Assembly (NCBI RefSeq): GCF_021602345.1
Contig: NZ_BQID01000006.1
Location: 248,001 to 312,000 of the forward strand
Length of the DNA stretch: 64,000 nucleotides
Direction of reading: 5' to 3'
Source of the DNA: Pseudomonas pharyngis
GTDB taxonomy: Bacteria; Pseudomonadota; Gammaproteobacteria; Pseudomonadales; Pseudomonadaceae
Both the position numbers and the translations under genes were made by a program. How positions within the stretch are numbered: position 1 is the stretch's first letter; each line of letters starts with the position of its first letter. Below, piece after piece: positions 33,931-42,908 of the stretch. The notes under the pieces are model-generated. The model did not search any database. It saw only the letters and a program-made list of their open reading frames with translations, and was not told the DNA's origin.

Positions 33931-35919
33931 ATGACATCCAGCATTTTCATTCCCGAACTCGGCCATCTGGCCATGATCCTGGCGCTGTGTTTCGCGCTGG
34001 TGCAGGCGGTGGTGCCGTTGCTCGGTGCCTGGCGCGGCGACCGTCTGTGGATGGGCCTCGCCCAACCGGCCGCGTGGGGGCAGTTCGCATTCCTGCTGTT
34101 CGCCTTCGGTTGCCTGACCTATGCGTTCATGACCGACGACTTCTCCGTGGCCTACGTCGCGATGAACTCCAACAGTGCTTTGCCGTGGTACTACAAGTTC
34201 AGCGCCGTGTGGGGCGCCCACGAAGGGTCGCTGCTGCTGTGGGCGTTGATCCTCGGCGGCTGGACCTTCGCGGTGTCGGTGTTCTCGCGGCAGTTGCCGC
34301 AAGTCATGCTCGCTCGTGTGCTGGCGGTGATGGGCATGATCAGCACCGGTTTTCTGCTGTTCCTGATCCTCACCTCGAACCCGTTTTCGCGGATCCTGCC
34401 GCAGATTCCGGCCGATGGTCGTGACCTCAATCCATTGCTGCAGGACATCGGTTTGATCGTGCATCCGCCGATGCTCTACATGGGTTACGTCGGTTTCTCG
34501 GTTGCGTTTGCTTTCGCCATCGCCGCATTGCTCGGCGGTCGTCTCGATGCTGCCTGGGCACGCTGGTCGCGTCCGTGGACCATCGTCGCGTGGGCCTTCC
34601 TCGGCATCGGCATCACCCTCGGTTCGTGGTGGGCCTATTACGAACTCGGCTGGGGCGGCTGGTGGTTCTGGGACCCGGTGGAAAACGCCTCGTTCATGCC
34701 ATGGCTGGTGGGCACGGCGCTGATTCACTCGCTGGCGGTCACCGAGAAACGTGGCGTGTTCAAGAGCTGGACGGTGTTGCTGGCAATTGCCGCATTCTCC
34801 CTGAGCCTGCTCGGCACCTTCCTCGTGCGTTCCGGCGTGCTGACCTCGGTACACGCGTTTGCTTCGGATCCTGAGCGCGGCGTGTTCATCCTGATCTTCC
34901 TGCTGTTTGTGGTCGGCGGTTCGCTGACCCTGTTCGCGCTGCGTGCGCCAGTGGTCAAGAGTCAGGTCGGCTTCAACCTGTGGTCGCGGGAAACCCTGCT
35001 GCTGGGTAACAACCTGGTGTTGGTGGTGGCGGCGTCGATGATCCTGCTCGGCACGCTGTATCCGCTGATTCTCGATGCGATCAGCGGCGCCAAGCTGTCG
35101 GTCGGCCCGCCGTACTTCAACGCGCTGTTCATTCCGTTGATGGCGCTGTTGATGCTGGTGATGGCGGTCGGTGTGATCGTGCGCTGGAAAGACACCCCGG
35201 TGAAATGGCTGGTCAGCATGCTGACGCCGGTGCTGCTGGGCAGTGTTGCGCTGGCGGTGGTGGCCGGTGTCGCCTACGGCGATTTCAATTGGGCCGTCAT
35301 CGCGACGTTCCTGCTCGCGGCCTGGGTGTTGCTGGCCGGCGTGCGCGACATCTTCGACAAGACCCGCCACAAAGGTCTGATCAAAGGCCTGCCGACCCTG
35401 ACCCGCAGTTACTGGGGCATGCAGATCGCCCACCTCGGTATCGCCGTCTGTGCGCTGGGCGTGGTGTTGTCGAGCCAGAACAGTGCCGAGCGCGACCTGC
35501 GTCTGGCACTGGGCGAGTCGATGGATCTGGCCGGTTATCAGTTTGTGTTCGAAGGCGCCAAGCACTTCGAAGGCCCGAACTTCACCTCCGACAAGGGCAC
35601 CGTCCGGGTGATCCGCAACGGTCAGGAAATCAGCGTGCTGCACCCGGAAAAACGCCTGTACACCGTGCAGAACTCGGTGATGACCGAGGCCGGGATCGAC
35701 GCCGGTTTCACCCGCGACCTCTACGTCGCACTGGGCGAACCGCTGGGCGATGGCGCCTGGGCGGTGCGGGTGCATGTCAAACCGTTCGTGCGCTGGATCT
35801 GGTTCGGCGGTCTGCTGACCGGTTTCGGTGGTCTGCTGGCGGCGCTGGATCGGCGTTACCGGGTCAAGGTCAAAGCCCGCGTGCGTGAAGCGCTGGGCAT
35901 GGAAGGAGCCGCTGCATGA
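33931..35919 (+). CDS. ccmF: Cytochrome c heme lyase subunit CcmF
   Basis: A 662-aa polytopic protein with WWD motif GGWWFWDPVENASFMPW and many helices. With CcmH/CcmI it ligates heme to apocytochrome c. It starts three bases after ccmE and overlaps ccmG. Confidence 0.96.
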   Translation: MTSSIFIPELGHLAMILALCFALVQAVVPLLGAWRGDRLWMGLAQPAAWGQFAFLLFAFGCLTYAFMTDDFSVAYVAMNSNSALPWYYKFSAVWGAHEGSLLLWALILGGWTFAVSVFSRQLPQVMLARVLAVMGMISTGFLLFLILTSNPFSRILPQIPADGRDLNPLLQDIGLIVHPPMLYMGYVGFSVAFAFAIAALLGGRLDAAWARWSRPWTIVAWAFLGIGITLGSWWAYYELGWGGWWFWDPVENASFMPWLVGTALIHSLAVTEKRGVFKSWTVLLAIAAFSLSLLGTFLVRSGVLTSVHAFASDPERGVFILIFLLFVVGGSLTLFALRAPVVKSQVGFNLWSRETLLLGNNLVLVVAASMILLGTLYPLILDAISGAKLSVGPPYFNALFIPLMALLMLVMAVGVIVRWKDTPVKWLVSMLTPVLLGSVALAVVAGVAYGDFNWAVIATFLLAAWVLLAGVRDIFDKTRHKGLIKGLPTLTRSYWGMQIAHLGIAVCALGVVLSSQNSAERDLRLALGESMDLAGYQFVFEGAKHFEGPNFTSDKGTVRVIRNGQEISVLHPEKRLYTVQNSVMTEAGIDAGFTRDLYVALGEPLGDGAWAVRVHVKPFVRWIWFGGLLTGFGGLLAALDRRYRVKVKARVREALGMEGAAA

Positions 35920-36452
35920 GACGTTGGTTGATGCTGGTGCCATTGGCGATTTTCCTGCTGGTGGCCGTATTCCTTTATCGCGGTCTGTACCTGGATCCGG
36001 CGGAGTTGCCGTCGGCGATGATCAACAAGCCGTTTCCGGAGTTTTCCCTGCCGGCGGTGCAGGGCGACAAGACTCTGACCAAGGCTGACATTCTCGGCAA
36101 ACCGGCACTGGTCAACGTCTGGGGCACCTGGTGCATTTCCTGCCGGGTCGAGCACCCGGTGCTGAACAAGCTCGCCGAGCGCGGCGTGGTGATCTACGGC
36201 ATCAACTACAAGGACACCAACGCCGATGCGTTGAAGTGGCTGGCCGAGTTCCACAATCCGTATCAACTCGACATCCGCGACGACGAAGGCTCCCTCGGCC
36301 TGAACCTCGGTGTCTACGGCGCGCCGGAAACCTTCTTCATCGACGCCAAGGGCATCATCCGCGACAAGTACGTCGGGGTGATCGACGAGCAGGTCTGGCG
36401 GGAAAAACTGGCAGCCAAGTACCAGGCGCTGGTCGACGAGGCCAAGCCATGA
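35916..36452 (+). CDS. ccmG: Thiol:disulfide interchange protein CcmG (DsbE)
   Basis: A 178-aa membrane-anchored thioredoxin-like protein: N-terminal helix, active site WGTWCISCR (CxxC) and cis-proline loop GAPETFFID. It reduces apocytochrome CxxCH motifs. ATGA overlaps on both sides (ccmF and ccmH). Confidence 0.96.
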   Translation: MRRWLMLVPLAIFLLVAVFLYRGLYLDPAELPSAMINKPFPEFSLPAVQGDKTLTKADILGKPALVNVWGTWCISCRVEHPVLNKLAERGVVIYGINYKDTNADALKWLAEFHNPYQLDIRDDEGSLGLNLGVYGAPETFFIDAKGIIRDKYVGVIDEQVWREKLAAKYQALVDEAKP

Positions 36453-36919
36453 AGCGCTTCTTAGCTGCCATGGTGCTGGGCTTGAGCCTGGCCGGGGTGG
36501 CCCACGCGGCCATCGACACTTACGAGTTTGCCAAAGAAGGCGATCGCGAGCGTTTTCGCGAACTGACCAAGGAACTGCGCTGCCCCAAGTGCCAGAACCA
36601 GGACATCGCCGACTCCAACGCGCCGATTGCCGCTGACCTGCGCAAAGAGATTTTCCGCATGCTCGGCGAAGGCAAGGACAATCAGCAGATCATCGACTTC
36701 ATGGTCGACCGCTACGGTGATTTCGTCCGCTACAAACCGGCGCTCAATGCCAAGACCGCTTTGCTCTGGTTCGGCCCGGCCGGCCTGTTGCTGGGTGGGT
36801 TCGTGGTGATTGCCGTGATCGTCCGCCGCCGTCGCGGGCAACGCGCCGAGACGCCGCAATCGCTGTCCCCTGAAGAGCGTCAGCGCCTCGACCAACTGTT
36901 GGATAAAAACCAAGAATGA
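36449..36919 (+). CDS. ccmH: Cytochrome c maturation thiol protein CcmH (CycL)
   Basis: 156 aa: signal peptide, then the redox motif LRCPKCQNQ, and one C-terminal membrane helix ([22 protein letters not shown]). Short form without TPR; the TPR partner is the next gene ccmI. Stop overlaps the ccmI ATG. Confidence 0.95.
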   Translation: MKRFLAAMVLGLSLAGVAHAAIDTYEFAKEGDRERFRELTKELRCPKCQNQDIADSNAPIAADLRKEIFRMLGEGKDNQQIIDFMVDRYGDFVRYKPALNAKTALLWFGPAGLLLGGFVVIAVIVRRRRGQRAETPQSLSPEERQRLDQLLDKNQE

Positions 36920-38118
36920 TTGATTTCTGGCTTGCCGCAGGGCTGTTGCTTCTGGTCGCCCTGAGTTTTCTGCTGATCCCCGTCCTGCGCGAACGTCGCG
37001 CCCAGCGTGAAGAGGATCGAACCGCTCTCAATGTCGCGCTGTATCAGGAGCGCGTCGCCGAGCTGCAATCGCAGCAGGCCGAAGGCGTGCTCGACGCCGC
37101 GCAAATGGACAGCGGCCGTGCCGAAGCGGCCCGGGAACTGCTGGCCGACACCGAAGGTGTGGCGCCGGCGCGGGTTTCGCGTCTGGGCAAGCCGTTGCCA
37201 TTGCTGGCAGCCGTGCTGGTGCCGGTGTTGGGCCTCGGTCTGTACCTGCACTTTGGCGCGAGCGACAAGGTCGAACTGACCCGGGAATTCGCCCAGGCGC
37301 CGCAGTCGATGGAAGAGATGACTCAGCGTCTGGAGCGCGCCGTGGCTGCGCAACCGGATTCGGCTGAAGGCGTGTACTTCCTCGGCCGCACCTACATGGC
37401 CCAGGATCGCCCGGCGGACGCGGCGAAGATGTTCGAACGCGCGGTCAATCTTGCCGGTCGTCAGCCGGAACTGCTCGGCCAGTGGGCGCAGGCCCAATAC
37501 TTCGCCGACAACAAGAAATGGTCGGATAAGGTACAGGCCCTGACCGATGAAGCGCTGAAAGCCGATCCGAAAGAAGTCACCAGTCTCGGCCTGTTGGGCA
37601 TTGCCGCGTTCGAAGGCGAGCGTTATCAGGAAGCCATCGACTACTGGAACCGTCTGCTGGCGCAACTGCCGCCACAGGACAAATCCCGCGAGGCCCTGCA
37701 GGGCGGCATCACCCGCGCCACCGAGAAACTGCAGGCCAGCGGCGGCAAGGTCGCCCAGGCACCGGCGGCAAAAGCGGCGGCGCTGTTGAAAGTGCGTGTG
37801 GATCTGGCCAGCGAGCTCAAAGCCAAGGTGCAACCGGGCGACAGCGTGTTCATTTTTGCCCGTGCGGTTTCCGGCCCTCCAGCACCGCTGGCAGCCAAGC
37901 GCCTGACCGTCGCCGACTTGCCGGTGACCGTGGAACTGGGCGATGCCGACGCGATGATGCCGCAATTGAAACTGTCGAACTTCCCCGAAGTCCAACTGGT
38001 TGCGCGCATCTCCCGTGCCGGTCAACCGACCGCCGGTGAGTGGGTCGGTCGCAGCGGGCCTCTGGCCAGCAGCACCACCGCGCCGCAGACACTGACCATC
38101 GACAGCCCGGACAAATAG
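36916..38118 (+). CDS. ccmI: Apocytochrome c chaperone CcmI (CycH)
   Basis: A 400-aa protein: two N-terminal membrane helices, TPR region (about 120-270; [19 protein letters not shown]) and a C-terminal beta domain. It binds apocytochrome C-termini and delivers them to CcmFH. Last gene of the ccm operon. Confidence 0.93.
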   Translation: MIDFWLAAGLLLLVALSFLLIPVLRERRAQREEDRTALNVALYQERVAELQSQQAEGVLDAAQMDSGRAEAARELLADTEGVAPARVSRLGKPLPLLAAVLVPVLGLGLYLHFGASDKVELTREFAQAPQSMEEMTQRLERAVAAQPDSAEGVYFLGRTYMAQDRPADAAKMFERAVNLAGRQPELLGQWAQAQYFADNKKWSDKVQALTDEALKADPKEVTSLGLLGIAAFEGERYQEAIDYWNRLLAQLPPQDKSREALQGGITRATEKLQASGGKVAQAPAAKAAALLKVRVDLASELKAKVQPGDSVFIFARAVSGPPAPLAAKRLTVADLPVTVELGDADAMMPQLKLSNFPEVQLVARISRAGQPTAGEWVGRSGPLASSTTAPQTLTIDSPDK

Positions 38119-38143
38119 CCGGAACCCACAGGAAAGCACCGCC

Positions 38144-38548
38144 ATGAACGCCATCGCCCGAATCACAGTCCTCACACTGGCCCTGGGCTTGAGCGCATGT
38201 GCGGTGCAACGACCGGAGCCGACCACCAGGCTGCCGCCGATCCCGCCGTCACAACCCAGCCCGACCCCGTCGACCAGCCCGACGCCGAGCAAACCGGGCA
38301 TCCCGGCCAAACCCGCCAAACCCGTCCCGCGCACCTCCGCCAGCTTCGCCCCGCCACCGGGCGGCAACAGTCACTGGGACCAGAAACTGGGCGTTTACGT
38401 GCTCGACGACCAGACCAACACCTTCTACCGTCAGCGCACCTACTACCGCTGGAACAACGGCTGGAGCCGCTCGATCAGCCCCAACGGCCCGTGGGAAGAA
38501 ACCAACATCCACGGCGTACCGGCGGGACTGGGCAAACAATTTCAGTAA
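38144..38548 (+). CDS. Small proline-rich lipoprotein
   Basis: 134 aa with a lipoprotein signal (LALGLSAC lipobox). A Pro/Ser/Thr-rich spacer (about 25-75) follows, then a short C-terminal domain rich in Tyr/Trp (GVYVLDDQTNTFYRQRTYYR). It lies 25 bases after ccmI and may be cotranscribed. Function unknown. Confidence 0.75.
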   Translation: MNAIARITVLTLALGLSACAVQRPEPTTRLPPIPPSQPSPTPSTSPTPSKPGIPAKPAKPVPRTSASFAPPPGGNSHWDQKLGVYVLDDQTNTFYRQRTYYRWNNGWSRSISPNGPWEETNIHGVPAGLGKQFQ

Positions 38549-38701
38549 CCTCTGACTGGATCGTAAAGTTCTTCCGGCGCTTCTCTTGCTCGAAACACGA
38601 CAGCGCCGCTTGAGTTTTGCGTAAAGCGCTGCAACAGTGGCGCGATGTAAGTCTATTATCCTGTGCGTTGAATCGACGGGATGAAATGTGGGGAAGGGAT
38701 T
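38549..38701. other. Leader region of the ATPase/HNH cassette
   Basis: No gene. TATTAT (38654-38659) with ACA at -33 to -31 gives a weak sigma-70-like promoter. GGGAAGGG lies just before GTG 38702. Base composition falls here towards AT, marking the left edge of the inserted segment. Confidence 0.35.
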
Positions 38702-40000
38702 GTGTTAAAGAGTTTGAAACTGAGCCATGTAGGGCCGCTTCCACAACTGGATGTGCAGTTCTCCAGCCGGTTGAATTTGATCACTGGTGATAACGGTCTC
38801 GGGAAAAGTTTTCTGCTTGATATCGCATGGTGGGCGTTGACGCGAAAATGGCCAGGAGATTTAAACCGTGCCTTAACGGGAGCGGGCATGGTTCGACCTA
38901 CCGATCCCGCCAAGGCCAGCATTGAATTCTCCGTTTCAGCGAAAACAAAAGACGTTTCTTACGCAACAACTTTTTCGCCATTGGATCAAGCCTGGACGGG
39001 CAAGGCGGGACGTCCGATCAACCCGGGTCTGGTGCTGTATGCCATGGCCGATGGTAGTTTTGCCGCATGGGATCCAGCCAGAAACTATTGGTTGAAAAAA
39101 GGCAATCTCGATGTACAGGATCGAGTGCCAGGCTATGTTTTCAGCGCTCGTGAAATCTGGGACGGTTTGGTCGATAGCGAGCGTGGTCTGTTGTGCAATG
39201 GTTTGATCGCAGATTGGGCAAGCTGGTACAAGGAGAAAGGCGAGTCTTATGAGCACTTGTGTGCAGCGCTTGCCAAGCTGTCGCCTGAAGAAGGTGAAAG
39301 CCTGGAGCTTGGGCCACTTACGAGAATAAGCCTAGATGACCCAAGGGACATTCCAACTTTGAGAATGCCTTACGGCCAGGACGTCCCGGTCGTACACGCG
39401 TCTTCAGGTATGAAGCGAGTACTGGCAATTGCCTATTTGCTGGTCTGGAGCTGGCAGGAGCACGTCAAGGCATCGGCACTACTTGGACAGGACACGACCC
39501 CTAGACTGACTTTTCTGATCGATGAAGTGGAGTCTCATCTGCACCCACGCTGGCAGCGCTCAGTTGTCGGCGCGTTACTTGATGTTGTAACCGCTCTGTC
39601 GCCGACGGCGCAGGTTCAGATTTTGCTGGTGACTCATTCACCGTTGGTGATGGCTTCTGTAGAGCCTCGCTTTGATAAGTCCCAAGACGCATGGTTTGAT
39701 CTGGATCTGGAAACGAACAGCAAATCTGGCGAGACCGAAGTCCATTTCAGGCAGCGTGAGTTTGTTCGCTTGGGTGAGGTATCACGTTGGTTGATGAGCG
39801 ATGCCTTTGATTTGGGAAGTGCCAGGTCAATCGAGGCGGAAAAGACGCTGGAGGAGGCATCGCGAATACTCTCCCAGGAAGTAATTGACGAAAAGCTCGC
39901 ATTGTCTCTGGATGCCAGATTGCGGAAATTGTTGGGAGATACTGATCCTTTCTGGATTCGATGGAGATATGTGGGGGAAAAACAGGGATGGCTTAAATGA
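38702..40000 (+). CDS. ABC/AAA-type ATPase of a Septu-like two-gene defence cassette
   Basis: A 432-aa SMC/RecF-like ATPase: Walker A GDNGLGKS (29-36), signature-like SSGMKRVLAI (from 234), Walker B LTFLIDE (269-275) and H-loop THSP (312-315). There is no Toprim domain, so it is not a complete OLD nuclease. GTG 38702 with GGGAAGGG upstream is preferred to ATG 38681, whose ribosome site is too close. It overlaps the next gene by ATGA. ATPase plus HNH partner matches the PtuA-PtuB design; antiphage function is inferred. Codon and base composition are more AT-rich than neighbours. Confidence 0.75.
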   Translation: MLKSLKLSHVGPLPQLDVQFSSRLNLITGDNGLGKSFLLDIAWWALTRKWPGDLNRALTGAGMVRPTDPAKASIEFSVSAKTKDVSYATTFSPLDQAWTGKAGRPINPGLVLYAMADGSFAAWDPARNYWLKKGNLDVQDRVPGYVFSAREIWDGLVDSERGLLCNGLIADWASWYKEKGESYEHLCAALAKLSPEEGESLELGPLTRISLDDPRDIPTLRMPYGQDVPVVHASSGMKRVLAIAYLLVWSWQEHVKASALLGQDTTPRLTFLIDEVESHLHPRWQRSVVGALLDVVTALSPTAQVQILLVTHSPLVMASVEPRFDKSQDAWFDLDLETNSKSGETEVHFRQREFVRLGEVSRWLMSDAFDLGSARSIEAEKTLEEASRILSQEVIDEKLALSLDARLRKLLGDTDPFWIRWRYVGEKQGWLK

Positions 40001-40599
40001 TTTATGTCAAGCCTCAGCCTGAACCGAGTGATTTCGATAAGAAAGTGCGGGTAAAGGGTATTGCTCATCTGAAGGCAAAAGGCATTGCTCTCAATAAGGC
40101 ACTCCCTTCAGGAACCGAGGTCACACCACTATGGCGGGAAAGCTTGACGGACCTTCATGTAGCCTATGGAGGTATCTGTGCTTACCTTGGAATGTTCTTT
40201 GAGCGCGTTGCGGGTTCCAGCGTCGATCACTTCATTGCCAAGTCTGTCAGCGCGAAGGATATTTACGAGTGGAGTAACTATCGTCTGGCATGTTCAACGC
40301 TGAATAGTCGAAAGCGCGAATACAATACGGTACTTGATCCTTTTTATCTGGCCCCTGACTTGTTCCGTCTTCAACTGAGTACCGGGCATATCTATCCGAA
40401 CCCGAGTCTCTCGCCACACGCAATGCGGCTAGTTGAGCTGACCATAGAGACGCTGAGCCTGGATGACGCTCTTTGCCGAGACACCAGAGCCAGGTGTTAC
40501 CAAGAGTATGTTAAGTACAAACTTGATAATGATTATTTTAGAAGCAAGTACCCATTTATCTGGTTAGAGGCTTATCGGCAGGGATTGCTGTTGACGTAA
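39997..40599 (+). CDS. HNH-like nuclease partner (PtuB-like) with degenerate zinc ligands
   Basis: 200 aa. The core reads CAYLG (C61) ... SVDHFIAKS (D77-H78) ... YEWSNYRLAC (N94, C99) ... CSTLNSRK (N103). This is the spacing of HNH/PtuB-type nucleases, C-x2-C...(E/D)H-F-x-P-K...W-x-N-L...C-x2-C-N. However, the second cysteine of each CxxC is Leu, so the structural zinc is probably absent. Coupled to the ATPase by ATGA overlap. Likely the effector of the pair; activity cannot be judged from sequence. It ends next to the LysR remnant. Confidence 0.65.
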   Translation: MIYVKPQPEPSDFDKKVRVKGIAHLKAKGIALNKALPSGTEVTPLWRESLTDLHVAYGGICAYLGMFFERVAGSSVDHFIAKSVSAKDIYEWSNYRLACSTLNSRKREYNTVLDPFYLAPDLFRLQLSTGHIYPNPSLSPHAMRLVELTIETLSLDDALCRDTRARCYQEYVKYKLDNDYFRSKYPFIWLEAYRQGLLLT

Positions 40600-40802
40600 T
40601 CGCGGGCTCATCGCCCACTATTAATTTCACATACTCAACAAACGCCCGCGCCTTGGTGCTCGCCATTCTGCCCGTGGGAAACACCGCCCATAATTCCTGA
40701 TTCGGCAACACCCAGTCGTTCATGACGGTCTTGACCGTAGCGCTGACCAGTTTCGGCGCGAACAACCATTCCGAGCCCAGTGCCAGGCCTTGGCCTCGGA
40801 TC
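40556..40802 (-). pseudogene. LysR-type regulator, C-terminal remnant
   Basis: Reading minus from just after the MFS stop gives GLALGSEWLFAPKL and then LPNQELWAVFPTGRMASTK, the end of a LysR substrate-binding domain. The helix-turn-helix and most of the effector domain are missing. The 3' end runs on into the HNH gene (stop at 40556), so the natural end is probably lost too. It records rearrangement at the insertion edge. Confidence 0.75.
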
Positions 40803-41990
40803 TTATGCAGTCACCAGCGCCGGCTTCTGCGCAGCACTCAAAAACCGCACCAGCGCCAGCAGCGGGAACGCGCTGCCGACAATCACGATCCACAACCAGC
40901 CGCCATGTTCGTACACCGCACTCGCCACCGACGAGCCGAAGGCACCGCCGACGAAGATGCTGGTCATGTACAGCGCGTTCAGGCGGCCGCGGCTTTTGGC
41001 GTCGAGGGAGTAGACTGCGCGCTGGCCCAGCACCATGTTCATCTGTACGCAGAAGTCGAGTACCACGCCGGTCACGGCCAGGCCGATCACGCTGTAGGCC
41101 GGGTGGATGAAGGCGGGCAGGAAGCTCAGGCTGGCGAACAGCATGGCCAGCAGCGAGGCGATGCGGGTGTGGCCGGCGTCGGCCAGGCGTCCGCTGATCG
41201 GCGCGGCGATGGCACCGATGGCGCCGACCAGGGCGAAGATCGCGATTTCACTCTGGGACAGGCCATGGTTGCGCGCCAGTTCCAGCGGTACGGCGGTCCA
41301 GAACAGGCTGAAGGTGGCGAACATGCAGGCCTGATAAAACGCCCGCTGACGCAGCACCGGTTGTTTGCGCAGCAGCGTCCACAACGAACCCAGCAACTGG
41401 CCGTAGGAGGCGCTGTGATCCGGCTGGCGCTTGGGCACTGTCAACGCCAGCACTACGCTGATCGCTGCCATCAAGGCTGCGGCGATCATGAACATCGCCC
41501 GCCAGCCGAGATGGTCGGCGACCACGCTCGACACCGGACGCGCCAGCAGAATCCCCAGCAGCAGACCGCCCATGATCCCGCCGACCACCCGGCCGCGGGA
41601 TTCCTCCGGCGCCAAGTGCGCCGCCAATGGAATCAGCACCTGCACCGACACCGAGCTGAAACCCACCAGCAACGAAATCAGCAGGAACACATTCGGCTGA
41701 TCGGTAAACGCCGCGCCGAGCAGGCTGGCAATTGCCACCACGGTGGTGATGATCATCAGGCGACGGTTTTCCAGCAGGTCCGCCAGCGGCACCAGGAAGA
41801 ACAGGCCCAGCGCATAGCCGATCTGGGTCAGCGACACGATGAAACTGGCCATGGTGTCGCTCAGGCCGATGTCCGGCGCGATCAGGCCGATGATCGGCTG
41901 GGCGTAGTAGATGTTGGCAACGATGGCGCCGCAGCAGAAAGCGAACAGCAGCACCATGCCTCGGGTCATTGCGTGAGTTGTGGCGGTCAT
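40803..41990 (-). CDS. MFS transporter (DHA1-like exporter)
   Basis: A 395-aa protein with twelve predicted helices and MFS motif-A-like LADLLENRRLM. Closest in layout to YnfM/NepI-like drug or metabolite exporters; substrate unknown. The LysR remnant downstream may be what is left of its regulator. 240 bases separate it from the divergent 42232 gene. Confidence 0.85.
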   Translation of the reverse strand: MTATTHAMTRGMVLLFAFCCGAIVANIYYAQPIIGLIAPDIGLSDTMASFIVSLTQIGYALGLFFLVPLADLLENRRLMIITTVVAIASLLGAAFTDQPNVFLLISLLVGFSSVSVQVLIPLAAHLAPEESRGRVVGGIMGGLLLGILLARPVSSVVADHLGWRAMFMIAAALMAAISVVLALTVPKRQPDHSASYGQLLGSLWTLLRKQPVLRQRAFYQACMFATFSLFWTAVPLELARNHGLSQSEIAIFALVGAIGAIAAPISGRLADAGHTRIASLLAMLFASLSFLPAFIHPAYSVIGLAVTGVVLDFCVQMNMVLGQRAVYSLDAKSRGRLNALYMTSIFVGGAFGSSVASAVYEHGGWLWIVIVGSAFPLLALVRFLSAAQKPALVTA

Positions 41991-42231
41991 AGGGTTTCTC
42001 GATCCAGCGAAAAGGAATGCGGTGAGGCTAAGGGACGGGCCGAGCCGGCAGTAGAGGCTTCTGATCGATATCAGTTATTCCGTTGCGGAACAGGTGGCGC
42101 CGAACAATCCATTGTTCATCGGCGAACCTTGCGTCCTACCGTTGAGCGTCGATGATACATTCACTTACATCTTGTTCGATAGCGTGCTTATGTTGTGACC
42201 GGTTTTCAGCGTTCATCAACGGAGGATTGCG

Positions 42232-42852
42232 ATGTTTCGTCAGTTGCTTCGCCACACCACAACGATTGCCCTGATCAGTCTGCTCGGCGCCACGGCCGCA
42301 CAGGCCGCCGAAGCGCCCGGCATGCGCATGGGCGTGCGCGGCGAGATCACCGGGGTCAGTCCCGACTCGCTCAAGGTTCACGTCAACAGCGGTGAAAACG
42401 TCGTGATCCAATTGACCCCGGACACCAAGGTCCGCGCGGTCACCCTGGCCAACATCGAAGACATCAAGCCCGGCAGCTACATCGGCTCGGCCGCCATTCC
42501 CCAGGAGGATGGCACGCTCAAGGCGCTGGAGGTTCACGTGTTCCCGCCGGAGCTGGCCGGCAGCGGCGATGGTCATCGGCCGTTCGACCTGGCCAAGGGC
42601 AGCAGCATGACCAACGGCAGCGTCGGCGATCTGGTGGTTAGCAACGGCCGGGTGCTGACCGTCAACTACAAGGGCGGCCAGCAGAAGATCCTGGTGCCGG
42701 AGGACGTGCCGATCGTCAACCTGACGCCGGGTGATCGCAGCCTGCTCAAGGTCGGGGTGAAGATCGTCACCTTCGTGACCCAGAGCGCGGACGGCACGCT
42801 GACCGCGCAATCGATCTCGGCGGGCAAGGATGGCGTCAAGCCGCCGATGTAA
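42232..42852 (+). CDS. Periplasmic OB/DUF5666-like protein
   Basis: 206 aa with a Sec signal (LISLLGATAAQAAEAP). Two repeats of a small beta fold follow: GEITGVSPDSLKVHVNSG, then SVGDLVVSNGRVLTVNYKG, with a matching loop ending in VNLTPGD. GGAGGA lies before the ATG. Function is unknown. A terminator follows at 42861. Confidence 0.7.
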   Translation: MFRQLLRHTTTIALISLLGATAAQAAEAPGMRMGVRGEITGVSPDSLKVHVNSGENVVIQLTPDTKVRAVTLANIEDIKPGSYIGSAAIPQEDGTLKALEVHVFPPELAGSGDGHRPFDLAKGSSMTNGSVGDLVVSNGRVLTVNYKGGQQKILVPEDVPIVNLTPGDRSLLKVGVKIVTFVTQSADGTLTAQSISAGKDGVKPPM

Positions 42853-42860
42853 ACGCATAC

Positions 42861-42893
42861 AAAAAAAGGCGACCTCTGCAGGTCGCCTTTTTC
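42861..42893. terminator. Bidirectional intrinsic terminator
   Basis: AAAAAAAGGCGACC-TCTGCA-GGTCGCCTTTTT: eight-base stem with A-run and T-run. It serves both the 42232 gene and the convergent sulfate-binding gene. Confidence 0.93.
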
Positions 42894-42908
42894 ATGTCAG
42901 CTCACGCC

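Noticed and set aside
33427-35943. 838-aa open frame antisense to ccmEF
   Set aside because: ccmE and ccmF are unmistakable on the plus strand; the antisense product is His/Gln-rich noise.
38681-40599. Retron or OLD-nuclease system
   Set aside because: No reverse transcriptase or msr/msd-like repeat is adjacent, and the ATPase lacks a Toprim domain.
40722-42155. 477-aa plus-strand frame over the MFS gene
   Set aside because: The minus-strand frame has twelve membrane helices with MFS motifs; the plus frame is Gln/His-rich without domain.
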